A stretch of DNA of 10,755 bases from Methylococcaceae bacterium (GTDB taxonomy: Bacteria > Pseudomonadota > Gammaproteobacteria > Methylococcales > Methylococcaceae): assembly GCA_028678445.1 (NCBI GenBank), contig JAJRDJ010000394.1, positions 1 through 10,755 of the forward strand, written 5' to 3'. Positions 1 to 5,131 of the stretch are shown here, one piece after another. The translations under genes were made by a program, and so were the position numbers. Within the stretch, counting starts at the first letter, position 1. Every line of letters starts with the position of its first letter. The notes beneath the pieces were generated by a model. The model had not been told where the DNA came from. It saw only the letters and a program-made list of their open reading frames with translations, and made no database searches.

Positions 1-357
1 CACCTTGCCCGCGACATGGATCACATCTTCGTCTTCAAAACAGCGTACGACATGCGCAATGGCATCCGTCTCACGGATGTGCGCCAGAAACTGGTTGCCC
101 AGCCCCTCCCCTTTCGACGCGCCAGCCACCAGTCCGGCAATGTCGACAAATTCAATCGCCGTTGGCACCACCCGCTCGGGCTTGACGATTTCGGCCAGCG
201 CCGCCAGGCGCGGATCGGGAACTGGCACCACGCCCACGTTAGGATCGATAGTGCAAAAGGGATAGTTCTCTGCCGCTATCGCCGCTTTTGTGAGCGCGTT
301 GAAAAGCGTGGATTTCCCCACGTTTGGCAAGCCGACGATGCCACAATAAAGCGTCAT
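1..357 (-). CDS. ychF: YchF/OLA1-family ATPase, N-terminal 119 residues (partial)
   Basis: The reading frame is open from ATG at 357 to the window edge, so only the N-terminal third is present. It starts MTLYCGIVGLPNVGKSTLFN, with the P-loop G9-LPNVGKS-16. It continues through the family signature FVDIAGLV-GASKGEGLGNQFL and RETDAIAHVVRCF. These are hallmarks of YchF, a ribosome-associated P-loop NTPase of the Obg group that prefers ATP to GTP. Members are linked to translation control and the oxidative stress response. The altered specificity motif and the TGS domain would lie beyond the edge. No strong Shine-Dalgarno precedes the ATG. The gene lies 69 nt after the end of waaA on the same strand, so co-transcription is possible. 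I see no terminator between them. Identification is firm; only the 3' extent is unknown. Confidence 0.95.
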   Translation of the reverse strand, partial: MTLYCGIVGLPNVGKSTLFNALTKAAIAAENYPFCTIDPNVGVVPVPDPRLAALAEIVKPERVVPTAIEFVDIAGLVAGASKGEGLGNQFLAHIRETDAIAHVVRCFEDEDVIHVAGKV

Positions 358-426
358 AAAGAGGTTTACAGGCTATTTGTATGTCGATGGAGGAAGTATT
401 CAGGTATCGAATTGGGCGGGGAGAAC

Positions 427-1710
427 TCAGCCTTGAGTAACGGCTTCCGGCCTTAATTGATCGACGATTAGATCCGTCACTCGGTTAACGGCACCGCGGT
501 TGGCGGCTACGAATGCCCTCGCTTTACCACCCTGTAGGCGGGCTTTTTCCGGGTTCTCGAAAACACCAAGTACCGCGCGGACAAGGCTGTCTTTATCCTC
601 GACCCGGATACCTCCGCCAGCCGATATAAGCCGGGCGGTGATTTCGCGAAAGTTCATTGTATAAGGGCCAAACATAACCGGAATCCCGGCCACGGCGGCT
701 TCCAGTACATTCTGGCCGCCATGCGGTATCAGGCTTCCACCAATGAATGCCACGTCCGCTGTGCCATAGAACGCCCGCAACTCGCCGATGCCGTCAATGA
801 GGAAGACTGCCGTTTCCGGTGTACAGGGCCTGTCTTCAGACCGGTTGATGACTTTAAGTCCCCTGCCCTCGCAAAGCGATCGGACCTGAGAGGCCCGCTC
901 TGGATGACGCGGCGCGAAAATCAGCAGCAAGTTCGGTACCGCTTCTCGAATGTGTGCCAGTGCCTCCAGAACTAATTCTTCCTCGCCCGGGTGGGTGCTA
1001 CCGGCAATCCAGACCGGTCTGTGCTGAAACAATTCACGCCGCAACCGGGCCGCTTGATCCTGCATTTCGGCATCAAAATCAATATCAAACTTGACGTTGC
1101 CGAGCACCTGAACCCGGTCTGGAGACACACCAATTGCCTTATAGCGTTCGGCATCCAGTGGAGTTTGGGCGGCAATGCAGTGGACGGCGGCAAGACTTTC
1201 CCGAGTTAGATTGCTCAACCAGGCGTAACCCTTGGTGGAATCATCGGACAAGCGGCCGTTAACGAGCACCAAGGGACACTGCCGAACCCGACTGGCCTCG
1301 TACAGGTTGGGCCAGATTTCGGTTTCCATGATCACGCCCAGACGCGGCTTGAAGTGGTCCAGAAATCGGCGGACAGCGCCAGGAAGATCATAGGGCAGGT
1401 AGACATGAAGCACCTGTTCGCCCAGTACATCCATGATTCTGGCGGAACCGGTAGGCGTGGTACAGGTAACCAATACCCTTAACCCGGAATCTCTACCCAA
1501 TAACGCTTTGATGACGGGAAAGGCGGCTTCACATTCGCCCACCGATACCGCATGAAACCAGACCACATCGGAATTGGGGGCTGTTGCATAGAAACCAAAA
1601 CGCTCCCGCAACCGCGCCCGATAAACGGGCAACGCTTGGCTCTTCCAAAGCACACGTATCAGGAGCCCCGGCACGAGGGCGTAAAACACCAGTGAATAAA
1701 AGAATCTCAC
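427..1710 (-). CDS. waaA: 3-deoxy-D-manno-octulosonic acid (Kdo) transferase
   Basis: This 427-residue protein matches WaaA/KdtA in length and order of motifs. The enzyme transfers Kdo from CMP-Kdo to lipid A precursor at the cytoplasmic face of the inner membrane, an essential early step of lipopolysaccharide assembly. Residues 1-22 form a hydrophobic N-terminal anchor. HAVSVGE (53-59) carries Glu59, equivalent to the catalytic base of the family. Next come VLVTCTTPTG, the METEIWPN motif, NGRLS and GNVKFD. The C-terminal Rossmann half has STHPGEEE, APRHPER and GGSLIPHGGQNVLEAA, which form the CMP-Kdo site. The start is GTG at 1708-1710, chosen because it places the anchor at the usual distance; the ribosome binding site is weak. 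It lies 57 nt downstream of rplI. Whether it has one or two transfer activities cannot be read from the sequence. Confidence 0.96.
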   Translation of the reverse strand: MRFFYSLVFYALVPGLLIRVLWKSQALPVYRARLRERFGFYATAPNSDVVWFHAVSVGECEAAFPVIKALLGRDSGLRVLVTCTTPTGSARIMDVLGEQVLHVYLPYDLPGAVRRFLDHFKPRLGVIMETEIWPNLYEASRVRQCPLVLVNGRLSDDSTKGYAWLSNLTRESLAAVHCIAAQTPLDAERYKAIGVSPDRVQVLGNVKFDIDFDAEMQDQAARLRRELFQHRPVWIAGSTHPGEEELVLEALAHIREAVPNLLLIFAPRHPERASQVRSLCEGRGLKVINRSEDRPCTPETAVFLIDGIGELRAFYGTADVAFIGGSLIPHGGQNVLEAAVAGIPVMFGPYTMNFREITARLISAGGGIRVEDKDSLVRAVLGVFENPEKARLQGGKARAFVAANRGAVNRVTDLIVDQLRPEAVTQG

Positions 1711-1767
1711 GCCCGCGATGAATCCCGCTACATGGCCGCTCGCGCGGCGATAAAGCGAATTAGGAAA

Positions 1768-2214
1768 TTACTCGGCGACAATCTTCAAGGGCAGAATTGC
1801 CACCACATCACCATGCAACTGGATGCCGATTTCGTAATCGCCTACATTTCGGATGGGTCCCGCTGGCAGGCGGACTTCCTGTTTCTCGACAGAAATGCCT
1901 GCCTCGGTAACAGCAATAGCGATATCGCGGGTACCAATGGAACCATACAGCCGTCCTTCATCGCCCGCCTTATGGGCAATGGTAACAGTCAGCGCGCTGA
2001 TGGCGGACGCGCGGACTTGGGCGGCGGATAACGCTTCGGCGGCCTTTTTCTCGAGATCGGCCCGGCGCTGTTCGAACTGCTCGATTTTTTCGGCCGTTGC
2101 CGCGACAGCCTTGCCCTGCGGGATCAGGTAATTCCGACCATAACCCGGCTTTACAGTGACTTTTTCGCCCAAGCCACCGAGGTTGGGGATTTTTTCAAGA
2201 AGAATGATTTCCAT
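1768..2214 (-). CDS. rplI: 50S ribosomal protein L9
   Basis: The 148-residue protein has the typical L9 length and two-domain plan. The N-terminal RNA-binding domain begins MEIILLEKIPNLGGLGE and includes VTVKPGYGRNYLIPQGKA, the L9 signature. A long charged connecting helix (about residues 41-75, rich in Glu, Lys and Ala) leads to the C-terminal domain with the conserved GRLYGSIGTRDIA segment. L9 binds 23S rRNA near the L1 stalk and limits frameshifting and ribosome compression. A GAGG ribosome binding site lies about 8 nt before the ATG. It is the last gene of the rpsF-rpsR-DUF2232-rplI cluster. A consensus -10 box in the 54-nt gap upstream may give it extra transcription. A small GCCGC-GCGA-GCGGC hairpin follows the gene but has no U tract. 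Confidence 0.98.
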   Translation of the reverse strand: MEIILLEKIPNLGGLGEKVTVKPGYGRNYLIPQGKAVAATAEKIEQFEQRRADLEKKAAEALSAAQVRASAISALTVTIAHKAGDEGRLYGSIGTRDIAIAVTEAGISVEKQEVRLPAGPIRNVGDYEIGIQLHGDVVAILPLKIVAE

Positions 2215-2254
2215 ATATTAGCCCTCAAATTAAATCTAGATGATGTTTATGATC

Positions 2255-2283
2255 ATTATAGGATGGAGTCAGCCTCCAGCCGA
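2255..2283 (-). promoter_or_regulatory. Possible internal promoter before rplI
   Basis: On the minus strand a perfect TATAAT (2255-2260) lies in the gap between the DUF2232 gene and rplI. With 17-bp spacing the -35 hexamer would be TCGGCT (2278-2283), only 3 of 6 matches, inside the end of the upstream gene. The start would be near 2248, giving a 5' leader of about 35 nt for rplI. This is suggestive only, because an AT-rich gap can produce such a box by chance. Confidence 0.3.
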
Positions 2284-3180
2284 AGCAAAACGTTGACGCC
2301 AGTTGAACCACGAATCACTGAGCCCGACCAGTGTGATAACCAAAATCAGTGGTGCGATGAACATCAGCCCCACATATATACCGGCCAGCCAGAACCGCCC
2401 TGCCCTAGTGCTTGAGCAAAGAGCATGAATTACCGAAAATCCCGCCAGCATGTACACCATCAGGGCCGGCATCAGCAAATTCACGGAGAACTCCTGAACC
2501 CCGCCACTGCTGGCCATTCCAGCTATTAGCAGGACCAGAAATACATAACCCGCCGGGGCAGGCAATCGAAATTGCTGGAACTCGTCCCGAAAGCCGCCCG
2601 GGTTATATAAATTGGCTTGCCACCAACGAGCCAGCAAGAGACTGATCAACACCGTCATGATCGATCCAGCCGCGATGGCACCGGTGGCGTACCGCGAGAA
2701 CAACTGGATGGTCTGGTTGATCAGCCCTTCATCCACGCCGGTTCCACGCTGCTCCAGCATCGGCTTCAAGACCTGTTGCAGCGTATCCAGCCAAAAGGCA
2801 GCGGGATCGGACAGCATCGCATACATCCCAGCCACCACTAACCAGCCCAGAGCCAAGGCGCTCAACACGGCTATCGATAGGCTAGCGGTTTCCCGCAAGA
2901 TTATTGCTACGAGCAGAATCGGTATCCACATGACCAGTGAATAACCGCCGGCCTGGACTGCGTCACTTAACAGGATATATCCTGCTAATGCCACGATTGG
3001 CAGTGCACCGAGAATTAGCCGGGCCCCTTCCTTTCCGCCGCGACGCAGCGTTGGCAAGGCGATGGCCGCGGCTGCCAGGAGGCTGGCGGGCGATAGCCCC
3101 CACGAGAGTATCGTCAACGCAGCTATCACCAATATGGCCTCGGAACGGCCCTTCATGATGAAGCGTGCCAACGCATTCAT
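2269..3180 (-). CDS. DUF2232-type polytopic membrane protein of the rpsR-rplI gap
   Basis: A 303-residue, very hydrophobic protein with roughly eight predicted membrane segments. Hydrophobic runs occur near residues 15-37, 48-70, 75-95, 100-125, 165-188, 212-232, 236-258 and 265-292. It has no catalytic motif that I recognise. Position and topology fit the DUF2232 (YybS-like) family, often encoded between rpsR and rplI in gammaproteobacteria outside the enterics. The role is unknown. Because it is encoded among ribosomal proteins it may be co-expressed with growth, but nothing shows a ribosomal function. It starts 21 nt after rpsR ends, without a clear ribosome binding site, so translational coupling to rpsR is likely. 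An alternative start at Met9 (3156) would shorten it slightly. Family assignment rests on gene order and hydropathy, not on a motif. Confidence 0.8.
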   Translation of the reverse strand: MNALARFIMKGRSEAILVIAALTILSWGLSPASLLAAAAIALPTLRRGGKEGARLILGALPIVALAGYILLSDAVQAGGYSLVMWIPILLVAIILRETASLSIAVLSALALGWLVVAGMYAMLSDPAAFWLDTLQQVLKPMLEQRGTGVDEGLINQTIQLFSRYATGAIAAGSIMTVLISLLLARWWQANLYNPGGFRDEFQQFRLPAPAGYVFLVLLIAGMASSGGVQEFSVNLLMPALMVYMLAGFSVIHALCSSTRAGRFWLAGIYVGLMFIAPLILVITLVGLSDSWFNWRQRFASAGG

Positions 3181-3201
3181 GGCGCGCGTCCAGTCAGAGG
3201 A

Positions 3202-3429
3202 TTATTCGTGACTATCGCAGAACGGCATCAGGGCTAAAAACCGGGCGCGCTTGATGGCGATCGCCAATTGGCGCTGGTACTTCACTTTGGTGCCGGTAAT
3301 GCGGCTGGGTACAATTTTTCCGGTCTCGGAAATGTATTCCTGGAGCAGATCCAGATCTTTGTAGTCGATCTCGTTGGCGCCTTCGGAGGAGAATCTGCAG
3401 AACTTTTTACGCTTAAATTGACGTGCCAT
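3202..3429 (-). CDS. rpsR: 30S ribosomal protein S18
   Basis: The 75-residue product has the normal S18 length. It begins MARQFKRKKFCRF and carries IDYKDLDLLQEYISETGKIVPSRITGT and a KYQRQLAIAIKRARFLALMPF-type ending, all conserved in S18. S18 pairs with S6 on the central domain of 16S rRNA (platform). GAGGT lies 5 nt before the ATG, a good ribosome binding site. The 53-nt gap to rpsF contains no priB, unlike the E. coli operon rpsF-priB-rpsR-rplI. It is expected to be co-transcribed with rpsF and, in complex with S6, to bind the operon leader. Confidence 0.98.
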   Translation of the reverse strand: MARQFKRKKFCRFSSEGANEIDYKDLDLLQEYISETGKIVPSRITGTKVKYQRQLAIAIKRARFLALMPFCDSHE

Positions 3430-3482
3430 GGGTAACCTCGTTTTACGGTATGCGGTGATGTGCGTAGTCCAGGGATGAGGGA

Positions 3483-3887
3483 TCAGATTTCCGTCACTTC
3501 CGGGGAAGTTTCGGCTTCGACCGCGTCATCACCCACTTCATCATCACGACGCCGGGCGGGTTCGTTTGACTCTTCTCTGGCCATGAGAGAAGGCTCGGTA
3601 ACAGCCTCGTTCTTTCGGATCGTCAAGCTGCGCAGCACGGCATCATTGAAGCGGAAACCGCTCTCCAACTCATCGAGCGTGGCTTGATCACATTCGATAT
3701 TCAGCAACACGTAATGGGCCTTGTGGATTTTGTTGATCGGATAAGCAAGTTGTCGACGCCCCCAGTCCTCCAGTCTGTGGATCGTGCCGGAGGCGGATTC
3801 GATCAAGCTGCGGTAGCGCTCCAGCATGGCCGGAACCTGCGCGCTTTGATCGGGGTGAACCATAAAAACGATTTCATAATGTCGCAT
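3483..3887 (-). CDS. rpsF: 30S ribosomal protein S6
   Basis: The 134-residue protein begins MRHYEIVFMVHPDQS. It has the family core RLEDWGRRQLAYPINKIHKAHYVL and the FRFNDAVLRSLTIRKNEAV segment of the ferredoxin-like fold. Residues from about 108 on form an extended charged, mostly acidic tail, as in E. coli S6. The tail ends ...EVTEI rather than in the Glu-Glu that RimK extends in E. coli. AAGGAG lies 6 nt before the ATG, a strong ribosome binding site. It is the first gene of the ribosomal protein cluster, with its own promoter (3976-4004) and a leader of about 80 nt containing a hairpin that may bind S6:S18. Confidence 0.98.
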   Translation of the reverse strand: MRHYEIVFMVHPDQSAQVPAMLERYRSLIESASGTIHRLEDWGRRQLAYPINKIHKAHYVLLNIECDQATLDELESGFRFNDAVLRSLTIRKNEAVTEPSLMAREESNEPARRRDDEVGDDAVEAETSPEVTEI

Positions 3888-3910
3888 GGATGCTCCTTAC
3901 GGATAATGAA

Positions 3911-3933
3911 GCCTCCCGGGAATTCGGTGAGGC
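3911..3933 (-). promoter_or_regulatory. Candidate S6:S18-binding leader hairpin of rpsF
   Basis: In the rpsF leader RNA (minus strand), GCCUC and GAGGC form a 5-bp stem around a loop of 13 nt that begins ACCGA. It lies about 25 nt before the rpsF start. Many bacteria autoregulate rpsF-rpsR with the S6:S18 complex, which binds a leader motif containing a conserved unpaired CCG next to a short stem. The CCG here is in a plausible place. I match only the short motif and the position, not a covariance model. Confidence 0.35.
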
Positions 3934-3975
3934 AAGGAGTGACACTCTTTTCAGTGCGTCGGGTAAAACATTTCA

Positions 3976-4004
3976 ATTCTATAGACGCGGCAGTAATCGG
4001 ACAA
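3976..4004 (-). promoter_or_regulatory. Sigma-70 promoter of the rpsF operon
   Basis: On the minus strand, -35 TTGTCC (3999-4004, 4 of 6) is separated by exactly 17 bp from -10 TAGAAT (3976-3981, 5 of 6). The start would be near 3969, about 80 nt before rpsF. It is downstream of the tRNA terminators, as expected for an independent operon. A TATAGA reading two bases away (3978-3983) is an alternative -10. Confidence 0.6.
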
Positions 4005-4171
4005 GCAAAACTGCGTCAACCGGCTCAGCGTTAATCATGGCATTCGGACAGGGATAACGCCAAATCCCATCCCTTGCTCCGCGGTGAGGGATTAATAAAC
4101 ACACAACTGAATACGGCAGGTTGCGGATTGGATCGGCCACTGCCGCACCTCCTGATCCGGATAAAGGCAAC

Positions 4172-4197
4172 AAAAAAGGACTCCGTCCCCGGAATCC
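4172..4197 (-). terminator. Intrinsic terminator of the tRNA-Gly/tRNA-Cys unit (distal)
   Basis: On the minus strand GGATTCCG (4190-4197) pairs with CGGAGTCC (4178-4185) over 8 bp with one G-U wobble and a GGGA loop. Six U residues follow directly (4172-4177). This is a textbook rho-independent terminator. It lies about 90 nt beyond tRNA-Cys and about 170 nt upstream of the rpsF promoter, so it separates the two units. Confidence 0.85.
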
Positions 4198-4205
4198 CCA
4201 TTTTG

Positions 4206-4265
4206 AAAAAAGGGTAGCAAAGAAATAATCCGTTCGGCCGAATCCGGATTCAAACCGGTACCCTT
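4206..4265 (-). terminator. Second, proximal terminator-like long hairpin
   Basis: On the minus strand AAGGGTA (4259-4265) is the exact complement of TACCCTT (4210-4216), which runs into a six-T tract (4206-4211). The 42-nt apical part can fold further, including CCGG-TTTGAAT-CCGG at 4244-4258 and an ATCCG/CGGAT arm. This probably acts in tandem with the stronger terminator at 4172-4197. The large apical region makes it a weaker call. Confidence 0.45.
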
Positions 4266-4287
4266 ACCCTGCAAGCCGCTAAGAATT

Positions 4288-4361
4288 TGGAGGCGCGTGG
4301 CGGAGTCGAACCGCCCTAGATGGATTTGCAATCCACTGCATAACCGCTTTGCTAACGCGCC
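4288..4361 (-). tRNA. tRNA-Cys (GCA)
   Basis: A full cloverleaf reads on the minus strand. The acceptor GGCGCGT pairs with ACGCGCC, and the anticodon loop has GCA (complement of 4327-4329). The T arm is GGCGG-TTCGACT-CCGCC, the discriminator is U73 as required for cysteine tRNAs, and the CCA (4288-4290) is encoded. Sequence and position match E. coli cysT, the second gene of glyW-cysT-leuZ downstream of pgsA. No tRNA-Leu follows here. Confidence 0.98.
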
Positions 4362-4406
4362 GTGATCGGCATTTCAGGCCTCGGCTTTAGCCCTGTCTAG
4401 AATACA

Positions 4407-4429
4407 AAAGCCGCTACTTGAGCGGCTTT
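4407..4429 (-). terminator. Perfect hairpin between tRNA-Gly and tRNA-Cys
   Basis: AAAGCCGCT (4421-4429 read on the minus strand) and AGCGGCTTT (4407-4415) form a perfect 9-bp stem with a 5-nt loop. An A tract precedes it and a short UUUUG follows. It resembles a weak intrinsic terminator or attenuator inside the tRNA unit. It could lower tRNA-Cys relative to tRNA-Gly, or guide RNA processing. No separate promoter for tRNA-Cys is evident, so full termination here is unlikely. Confidence 0.45.
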
Positions 4430-4437
4430 AAAGTACC

Positions 4438-4513
<76 letters not shown>

Positions 4514-4528
4514 GTGTCTGAATTTTGA

Positions 4529-4557
4529 ATTTTAGGGGCGTCATTTTGCCTTGTCAA
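4529..4557 (-). promoter_or_regulatory. Strong sigma-70 promoter for the tRNAs across the pgsA stop codon
   Basis: On the minus strand a perfect -35 TTGACA (4552-4557) and -10 TAAAAT (4529-4534, 5 of 6) are spaced by exactly 17 bp. The -35 is made from the last pgsA codons (Val-Asp-Lys), and the pgsA TGA (4541-4543) falls in the spacer. The start would be about 8-10 nt before tRNA-Gly. This allows tRNA synthesis independent of uvrC-pgsA transcription. Confidence 0.8.
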
Positions 4558-5128
4558 CCAGTTCGTTTTTGAAATTCTGCGAAAATGCCGGCATTGCTGC
4601 ACGGAGGTAGATGACCATGGACCATAGCGTTAGCCCCGCAGCCAAGAGGATCAGGAATTGACCAAGGTTTTGCAGGGTTTCTCGCCAGACGTCCATGCCC
4701 AATAGGAGCAAAGTGATGGAGACCATTTGCGCCGTGGTTTTCCACTTGCCAAGTTCGGATACCGCCACTTTTTTCCGCTGCCCGATTTCAGCCATCCATT
4801 CACGCAAGGAGGCGATGGTGATTTCCCGTCCGATAATGATAGCGGCGGCAATTGCGACGAAGGGACTGGGGTCCGCCTGGACGATAAGCACCAAGGTCAC
4901 GGCTACCATGAGTTTATCCGCGACGGGATCAAGAAAGGCCCCGAAACGGGTGGTGAGATTCATCCTTCGGGCAAGGTAGCCATCCAGCCAGTCGGTCAGG
5001 CCGGCGATGGTGAATACCAGGGCGCAAGCCACGTGCGCGTTCGGCCATGGCAGGTAAAACAGCACAACTAGCACCGGAATCAGGACGATCCTCAGCAGCG
5101 TCAGATAAGTGGGGAGGTTTAACTCCAT
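4541..5128 (-). CDS. pgsA: CDP-diacylglycerol-glycerol-3-phosphate 3-phosphatidyltransferase
   Basis: The 195-residue integral membrane protein carries the complete CDP-alcohol phosphotransferase motif: D49-G50-x2-A53-R54-x8-G63-x3-D67-x3-D71, preceded by D46. The aspartates bind the divalent metals and the diphosphate of CDP-diacylglycerol. The enzyme forms phosphatidylglycerol phosphate, the committed step to phosphatidylglycerol and cardiolipin, at the inner membrane. About five to six hydrophobic segments are visible, with the motif between the second and third. Length and N-terminus (MELNLPTYLTLLRI) match PgsA, and gene order makes phosphatidylserine synthase unlikely. The ATG is 3 nt after the uvrC stop, with an AGGAA ribosome binding site inside the uvrC end, so translation is coupled. 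The 3' end doubles as the tRNA promoter. Confidence 0.96.
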   Translation of the reverse strand: MELNLPTYLTLLRIVLIPVLVVLFYLPWPNAHVACALVFTIAGLTDWLDGYLARRMNLTTRFGAFLDPVADKLMVAVTLVLIVQADPSPFVAIAAAIIIGREITIASLREWMAEIGQRKKVAVSELGKWKTTAQMVSITLLLLGMDVWRETLQNLGQFLILLAAGLTLWSMVIYLRAAMPAFSQNFKNELVDKAK

Positions 5129-5131
5129 AAC

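Noticed and set aside
16..456. 146-codon plus-strand frame at the left edge
   Set aside because: It is antisense to ychF and the waaA-ychF gap. The minus strand encodes the unmistakable YchF P-loop.
1721..1752. GCCGC-GCGA-GCGGC hairpin between rplI and waaA as a terminator
   Set aside because: The 5-bp stem with a GNRA loop is real in the sequence, but no U tract follows it on either strand.
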